A DNA stretch of 64,000 nt from positions 14,691 through 78,690 of the forward strand of contig JAVBMB010000001.1 in the NCBI GenBank assembly GCA_031552995.1. Direction: 5' to 3'. The notes beneath the pieces were generated by a model. That model was not told where the DNA came from and made no database searches. It saw only the letters and a program-made list of their open reading frames with translations. Below are positions 59,837 to 64,000 of this stretch, one piece after another (the first letter of the stretch is position 1; every line of letters starts with the position of its first letter). Source of the stretch: JAVBMB01 sp031552995. GTDB taxonomy: Bacteria; Bacillota; Clostridia; Oscillospirales; Butyricicoccaceae. The position numbers and the translations under genes were made by a program.

Positions 59837-61453
59837 TTATTCTTCCGACAGCCAGTTGCGCAACAGCTGCGCGACTGCCTGCGGGTCACGGTCGATGAAA
59901 GTCTCAAGCTGCGCGATATCCTCGCTCTTGGCGTTCAGCTCGATGTCGCGCAGCGCGCGTATCGGAGGCACAGACATACCGTCGGGCGATATGTCGTCGC
60001 CGGCGACATAGTCGATATTCGCGCCGGTGCCGTCGGCCAGCAAAACCTTGTTCTTCTGCGTCGCGTTGAATATCCCCCGCAGGAAGTTGAACAGCAGCAG
60101 GGCAAGGATTATTATGACAAGCGCCTTGACGCCCAGTATTATGTATTCGCGCAGCCGCGCGGCGTCGGCATCCGCCTTGCCCCCGCCGACAAGGTCGGTA
60201 AGCATGCTGCTTTGCTTAAACGGCATGTTGATGACCGACAGATACGCCGCGTCGACGCCCAGCGCCTGCGTCAGCAGGCTGGTGACCTGCGTCGAATAGT
60301 CCTCGGTGACGTTTTCGCTGTTTATCGTCAGGGCTGCCGACAGCGCCGCTATGCGCCCCTGCTCTTTATCTATGCTGGTGCGCACCTCATTAAGCTCGTA
60401 GTTTACATCGTTTGCCCATTTTATGTAGCTTGTGTTGCCGTCGTCGTCGAGATACGGATATATCACGGTGCCGATGCCGTTTGCGTCGCTGTTCGGCACG
60501 CCGCCGATAATGCCGTCCTCACGCGTCGCCTCATAGAGCTGCGACAGGCTGACGGCGAGGCCGGTCGTCTCGCCCTCGACAGGCGGCGCGAACTCGACCG
60601 AGTCGATATGCTCCTTATCGAAGTTAAGCCGCACATTGACGGCGACGCTTATATTTTCCGGCCCGAGAATCGGGGCAAGCAGGTTGATAATCTGCGTCTC
60701 AAGGCGGGAACGCACCGAATCCTGAAGCATCAGCCGCTCGGTATAGCCGGTATCGCCCGAAACATCGCCGCTGCTGCTGTACTGCCGGCCGCTTGTGTCG
60801 CTTAGCGTCACATGTTCCACAGCCAGCCCCGGCACGGCCGCGGCCGTCATGTTAAGGATGCTTGTCGCCTCCTCGCGCGTCAGCGGCCCGCCCCCGACGA
60901 CCTTGACAAGCACCGTTGCCGTCGACGGCGTCGCGCTGCTCATCACATAGCTCGATGTCGTGCCCAGCGAGATCATCGCGGTGCAGGAATCGATTTTGTC
61001 AAGCTTTTCCAGTGTGATGCGCAGGTTGTTCTGCAGCAGCGCCGTATAGTTTATCAGCTTATCCTTGTCGGTCATGCCAAGTGCCGACACGGCGTCGTTG
61101 TATGCCGCATAGTCGAATGTGCTTGTGCCGACGCCGAGGCCCGCCAGTGTCAGGCGCACTTCATCCAGCCGGTCGTCGGGCACAAGTATCGTGCTGCCGC
61201 CCGATTCGGTCTTGTACGGCACGCCTATGGCGGTCAGCTGGGTTGTAACCTCGTTCGCCTGGGTCAGAGGGAGCCCGGCGTCGAGCACGACATAGTTCGT
61301 GCGGCCGATGAGGTAGGCCAGCGTGACGCTGAGCGCCAGAATCGCGACGGCTAAAAATATGAACCTGTTGCGTTCTTTTTTAGTCAGCTTACCAAAAAAT
61401 TCCCTGATTTGGCGCGTGACGGTATCCAAAATATTTCTCACAGATTCACTCAT
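59837..61453 (-). CDS. fliF: Flagellar MS-ring protein FliF
   Basis: FliF forms the membrane ring on which the motor is built. The 538-residue protein has two transmembrane helices (about 29-46 and 437-456), the ring-building motifs between them (L-P-L-T-Q-A-N-E-V-T near residues 59-68 and L-T-R-E-E-A-T near residues 188-194) and the C-terminal FliG-binding tail R-D-P-Q-A-V-A-Q-L-L-R-N-W-L near residues 522-535. ATG 61453 directly abuts an AAAAAGG stretch, so its ribosome site is unusual; GTG 61441 four codons on is an alternative. It heads the 15-gene minus-strand operon, which unusually lacks flgB-flgC-fliE. Confidence 0.95.
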   Translation of the reverse strand: MSESVRNILDTVTRQIREFFGKLTKKERNRFIFLAVAILALSVTLAYLIGRTNYVVLDAGLPLTQANEVTTQLTAIGVPYKTESGGSTILVPDDRLDEVRLTLAGLGVGTSTFDYAAYNDAVSALGMTDKDKLINYTALLQNNLRITLEKLDKIDSCTAMISLGTTSSYVMSSATPSTATVLVKVVGGGPLTREEATSILNMTAAAVPGLAVEHVTLSDTSGRQYSSSGDVSGDTGYTERLMLQDSVRSRLETQIINLLAPILGPENISVAVNVRLNFDKEHIDSVEFAPPVEGETTGLAVSLSQLYEATREDGIIGGVPNSDANGIGTVIYPYLDDDGNTSYIKWANDVNYELNEVRTSIDKEQGRIAALSAALTINSENVTEDYSTQVTSLLTQALGVDAAYLSVINMPFKQSSMLTDLVGGGKADADAARLREYIILGVKALVIIILALLLFNFLRGIFNATQKNKVLLADGTGANIDYVAGDDISPDGMSVPPIRALRDIELNAKSEDIAQLETFIDRDPQAVAQLLRNWLSEE

Positions 61454-61545
61454 CCTTTTTATCTATTAAGGTGAAGACGTCACCGCTTAATACTATATAA
61501 TGCCAATATTTATCCCATGCTACTAATTGTTGTATAGATACTGCT

Positions 61546-61574
61546 ATATTATCACTTATGTTCCGTGCTTTCAA
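61546..61574 (-). promoter_or_regulatory. Sigma-A-type promoter for the fliF operon
   Basis: On the minus strand TTGAAA (61574-61569), 17 bases, TAATAT (61551-61546), with TG one base before the -10. The start would be near 61539, with a leader of about 85 bases. Confidence 0.62.
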
Positions 61575-61711
61575 CAGAAATCTACATAAACTGCCTTAAA
61601 TCCGATAGGTATTTATTGCCTTGCAGATTACAATGGTGTTTCAGCCGGTGACGCCGCGCGCGTATATGTGACAAAAACTGAAAAAGTATGAAAAAAATTA
61701 TAAAAAAACAC

Positions 61712-61738
61712 TAAACTTATTACCGCGAGTTGCGATAA
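61712..61738 (+). promoter_or_regulatory. Sigma-28 (FliA) promoter of hag
   Basis: TAAACTTA (61712-61719), 11 bases, TGCGATAA (61731-61738): 6 of 8 in each half against TAAAGTTT-N11-GCCGATAA with exact spacing. The start would be near 61745, giving a leader of about 117 bases. Confidence 0.85.
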
Positions 61739-61816
61739 TAATAGCAGACACACAATAACAGCGCCTTGCCCAAGGGGGCGCCGGCGGCGAGAGGCTGCTA
61801 TTGTATGCCAAAAAAA

Positions 61817-61857
61817 CGGCAAGGATGCCGATTAAACAGAAGCTTCAAGGAGGAAAA
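61817..61857 (+). promoter_or_regulatory. Two CsrA-binding sites in the hag leader, one over the ribosome site
   Basis: CGGC (61817-61820) and GCCG (61827-61830) make a short hairpin that shows AAGGAT in its loop, the classic CsrA target. The second site is AAGGAGG (61847-61853), which is also the ribosome site of hag. This two-site arrangement is that known for the Bacillus subtilis hag leader. With fliW and csrA present in the window, repression by CsrA and release by FliW are expected. Confidence 0.78.
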
Positions 61858-61861
61858 TCTC

Positions 61862-63379
61862 ATGCGTATTAACAACAACATCACAGCCATCAACGCCCAC
61901 CGCAACTACACGGTCAACAACTCGGGCATAGGCAAAAACGTCGAAAAACTGTCGTCCGGCTACCGTATCAACCGTGCCGGTGACGACGCTGCCGGCCTTG
62001 CGATCTCCGAAAAAATGCGCGCCCAGATCCGCGGCCTGTCAATGGCTTCCAAGAACAGCCAGGATGCTATATCTCTGGTGCAGACCGCTGAAGGCGCCCT
62101 TCAGGAGTCGCACAACATCCTGCAGCGTATGCGCGAGCTGGCCGTCCAGTCGGCTTCGGATACGAACGAGACCGTTATCGACCGCGGCGCTTTGCAGCAG
62201 GAGTTCGGCCAGCTGATAGCCGAGCTTAACGACACCGCCAGCAAGGCCAAGTTCAACGACCAGGGCCTGATAGACGGCACATTCTCCAAGGCCATCACAA
62301 ACGCCACATCCGACAAAGCGGCTGTCCACGGCCTTGCCTGGGCAAACGACAATGTTTTGGCCGGCGACTACACCATCACCGTCCAGTCGGCGCTTGTCAC
62401 CCCCGCTGTCACAGGCGCTAAAGGCACAATGACGGCCGGCACCGGCACCGCCTCTTTCAAGCTTACGTCGGTTGACGGCGCTATTGCGGCCACCACGACA
62501 TATGCCGCAGCCGCATCAGGCAAAGCCGTGCTGGATGAAAAGATGAACGGCGTGTGGAACTTCACTGCCAGCGACGGAAAAATCGTGGCCACCAACGAGC
62601 GCACAGGCGAGCAGATTTCCCGCGATTTCATGGCGGTCAACGGAACGGCGACGACGACACTTGACTTCGGCGCGCTCGGCACGCTGGCCATCAAGGGAGC
62701 TGCCAGCACAAGCATCCTCAGCGCCGAAAGCTTTACGGCCATCAGCGGCAAGGTCACCATCACAGGCGCTGTCACCGAGCAGAAGGCCGAGTACAAGCAC
62801 TATGCCACGATGGGCGGCGACCAGATTGAGCTGCAGACCGGTATGACGACGCTTAACTTCAAAAACAGCGGCGTCAGCGTGCAGCTTAAGGAGACGATTT
62901 CGGTCGACAATACTGCGGTTGCGGGTTCCACCCTCAAGACAGCGGTCGGCGACGGCGGCAAAATCAGCGTCACCAAGAACAACGGCAAGAACCTCGTCAT
63001 CCAGACCGGCGCCAACCAGGGCGACGAGCTGTCGATCAACATCGGCAAGATGGATGCCTACACCCTTGGCGTTGCCGCCGCAAACATCGGCAACAGGCTC
63101 GACGCTTCGACCTCTATCACGCAGGTCAACACCGCGCTTAACGTAGTTTCCACCCAGCGCGCCGCTCTCGGCGCTCTGCAGAACAGGCTCGACCACAAGA
63201 TAGCCAACCTCGACACATCGTCCGAGAACCTGCAGGCTGCCGAAAGCCGCATCCGCGACGTAGACATGGCAAAAGAGATGACAAACTTCACCCGCAACAA
63301 CATCCTCTTCCAGGCCTCCACCGCAATGCTGGCCCAGGCCAACGCGCTGCCGCAGGGCGTCCTCCAGCTGCTCGGCTAA
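61862..63379 (+). CDS. hag: Flagellin (filament subunit)
   Basis: The 505-residue filament subunit. The N-terminal D0/D1 region (about 1-140) carries S-S-G-Y-R-I-N-R-A-G-D-D-A-A-G near residues 34-48 and R-M-R-E-L-A-V-Q near 88-95; the C-terminal region (about 415-505) has R-I-R-D-V-D-M-A-K-E-M near residues 461-471 and ends Q-G-V-L-Q-L-L-G. The middle (about 150-410) is a variable Thr/Ser/Ala-rich outer domain with many possible modification sites. ATG 61862 follows AAGGAGG. It is the only flagellin gene in the window, with a sigma-28 promoter, a CsrA-type leader and its own terminator. Confidence 0.97.
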   Translation: MRINNNITAINAHRNYTVNNSGIGKNVEKLSSGYRINRAGDDAAGLAISEKMRAQIRGLSMASKNSQDAISLVQTAEGALQESHNILQRMRELAVQSASDTNETVIDRGALQQEFGQLIAELNDTASKAKFNDQGLIDGTFSKAITNATSDKAAVHGLAWANDNVLAGDYTITVQSALVTPAVTGAKGTMTAGTGTASFKLTSVDGAIAATTTYAAAASGKAVLDEKMNGVWNFTASDGKIVATNERTGEQISRDFMAVNGTATTTLDFGALGTLAIKGAASTSILSAESFTAISGKVTITGAVTEQKAEYKHYATMGGDQIELQTGMTTLNFKNSGVSVQLKETISVDNTAVAGSTLKTAVGDGGKISVTKNNGKNLVIQTGANQGDELSINIGKMDAYTLGVAAANIGNRLDASTSITQVNTALNVVSTQRAALGALQNRLDHKIANLDTSSENLQAAESRIRDVDMAKEMTNFTRNNILFQASTAMLAQANALPQGVLQLLG

Positions 63380-63425
63380 AATCCGGCAGGCTGAAGCGCC
63401 GCGACAAACCACATATTATCCGCGC

Positions 63426-63455
63426 AAAAGGGCTTCCCGAAAGGGAAGCCCTTTT
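63426..63455 (+). terminator. Intrinsic terminator of hag
   Basis: AAAAGGGCTTCCC (63426-63438) pairs perfectly with GGGAAGCCCTTTT (63443-63455), GAAA loop; the T residues are part of the stem, so it could also act on the minus strand. Confidence 0.93.
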
Positions 63456-63692
63456 AGTATCCTGCCGAAAAACCTGCTGATTTTTTTGGCAGTTTTCAAT
63501 TTTGATAAAACTTTCGGTAAATGAACACCCGAAGTTTTTGATTGATAACGGGGATTTTGAGAGCTTTTTGCCAAGCGGCTTTTATGCTAAAAGCCTGACC
63601 ACTTTTTTCAGCTTGTCAAAGAGCGTCGGTTCTTTGACAGTGGCGGGGGTAAGATGAACTGCTGCGGCAATTCTCAAAGAAAGGCTTCCGGG
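63456..63692. other. Intergenic region after hag
   Basis: A/T-rich, no gene. A second hairpin with T run lies at 63507-63539 (AAAACTT-T-CGG with CCGAAGTTTT, one bulged T) and may be a back-up terminator for hag. Confidence 0.5.
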
Positions 63693-63723
63693 AAAAACGC
63701 GGCAGGGCAAACGCCCCGCCGCG
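63693..63723 (-). terminator. Intrinsic terminator of the aminotransferase gene
   Basis: On the minus strand GC-rich arms (63723-63713 with 63708-63698, one mismatch) and a short loop are followed by five T residues (63697-63693). Confidence 0.85.
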
Positions 63724-63739
63724 GAATATTAATGCATGG

Positions 63740-64000
63740 TTACCAGCCCTTGACCGTCTCAAGCACGCTGTCGGGGATGTCGCCGTTTTCATAATCGGTC
63801 ATGGCGCGGTCGATGATATCGCACGCCCTGTCGATTTGCTCGTCCGTGATGACAAGCGGCGGCTGGATGCGCAGCACATTGCCGGCGACGCAAATCAGAA
63901 TCAGGCCGTTCTCCCACGAGCGGTAGCAGACCTTGTTGGCGACGGCCGCCGCGCTGTCTCCCCCCTGCGCGCCGAGCTCGGCGCCCAGCGACATGCCAAG
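63740..64000 (-). CDS. Class III aminotransferase, C-terminal part only
   Basis: The frame is open to the right edge, so only the last 86 residues are seen. N-G-L-I-L-I-C-V-A-G-N-V-L-R-I-Q-P-P-L-V-I, followed by T-D-E-Q-I-D-R-A, is the C-terminal domain signature of pyridoxal-phosphate class III aminotransferases such as 4-aminobutyrate or acetylornithine aminotransferase. The catalytic Lys lies outside the window, so the substrate cannot be stated. It is not evidently related to motility and probably marks the end of the flagellar locus. Confidence 0.88.
   Translation of the reverse strand, partial: LGMSLGAELGAQGGDSAAAVANKVCYRSWENGLILICVAGNVLRIQPPLVITDEQIDRACDIIDRAMTDYENGDIPDSVLETVKGW

Larger units (their letters stand above)
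61454..61861. other. Divergent fliF-hag regulatory region
   Basis: A 408-base A/T-rich region with the fliF promoter on the minus strand (61546-61574), the hag sigma-28 promoter on the plus strand (61712-61738), and the hag leader with a long hairpin and two CsrA-type sites. No gene is seen. Confidence 0.8.

Noticed and set aside
59174..60805. A 543-codon plus-strand frame opposite fliG and fliF
   Set aside because: Crosses two conserved flagellar genes on the other strand and has no family match.

Overview
The window is one long motility locus of a flagellated member of the Bacillota, most likely an anaerobic clostridial organism of moderately high G+C. Reasons for this placement are the CheC-FliN fusion FliY, CheV, a SwrB-like and a SwrD-like protein, YvyF, a DUF6470 (YviE) protein, the FliW-CsrA pair, FlhF-FlhG, FapA (DUF342) and YaaR, with a lipoprotein-anchored peptide transporter. 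Genus cannot be told from the sequence. No tRNA, rRNA, CRISPR array or insertion sequence was recognised.

Layout. (A) 1-5380, plus strand: 3' part of fliD, fliS, a FliT/FlgN-like chaperone, a YaaR-type gene, cheW, cheR and a CheB whose receiver domain has lost its phosphorylation site. (B) 5381-19485, plus strand: an extended -10 promoter followed by flgB-flgC-fliE-fliO-fliP-fliQ-fliR-flhB-flhA-flhF-flhG-pilZ-fliA-fapA-orf-swrB-like: proximal rod, export gate, placement GTPases and sigma-28. (C) 19486-26884, plus strand: a sigma-28-type promoter in front of flgF-flgG-yvyF-flgM-flgN-flgK-flgL-yviE, then a sigma-A-type promoter in front of fliW-csrA.

(D) 26972-31018, minus strand: a three-gene cassette (PHP phosphoesterase, sulfotransferase-like protein, APS-kinase-like/methyltransferase fusion) that reads as a make-transfer-recycle set for a 3'-phosphonucleotide donor. 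It sits inside the flagellar locus and has a possible sigma-28 promoter, so flagellin or another surface polymer is a reasonable target. This is the best candidate for an undescribed system. (E) 31279-33405: a GNAT acetyltransferase and a divergent FliD-like paralogue. (F) 33757-43892: an ABC peptide transporter (binding protein divergent from the permease/ATPase operon) with an M19 dipeptidase, a small membrane protein, a serine beta-lactamase-fold hydrolase and a D-aminoacylase, together suggesting uptake and breakdown of D-residue-containing peptides such as wall fragments.

(G) 44142-47335: a second GNAT gene, cheV, and a secreted fusion of a degenerate L,D-transpeptidase-like domain with an intact VanX-type D,D-dipeptidase. 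(H) 61453 down to 47411, minus strand: fliF-fliG-fliH-fliI-fliJ-ylxF-fliK-flgD-flgE-swrD-motA-motB-fliL-fliM-fliY, i.e. MS ring, switch, export ATPase, hook and stator. (I) 61862-63379, plus strand: flagellin hag, divergent from fliF, with a sigma-28 promoter and a leader carrying two likely CsrA sites. The window ends in the C-terminal part of a class III aminotransferase on the minus strand.

Together: early genes (B, H) build the basal body and hook and make FliA; FlgM holds FliA until hook completion; FliA then drives C and hag; FliW senses free flagellin and releases CsrA from the hag leader. CheW, CheR, CheB, CheV and FliY supply part of the chemotaxis circuit; CheA, CheY, CheC and CheD are not in the window.
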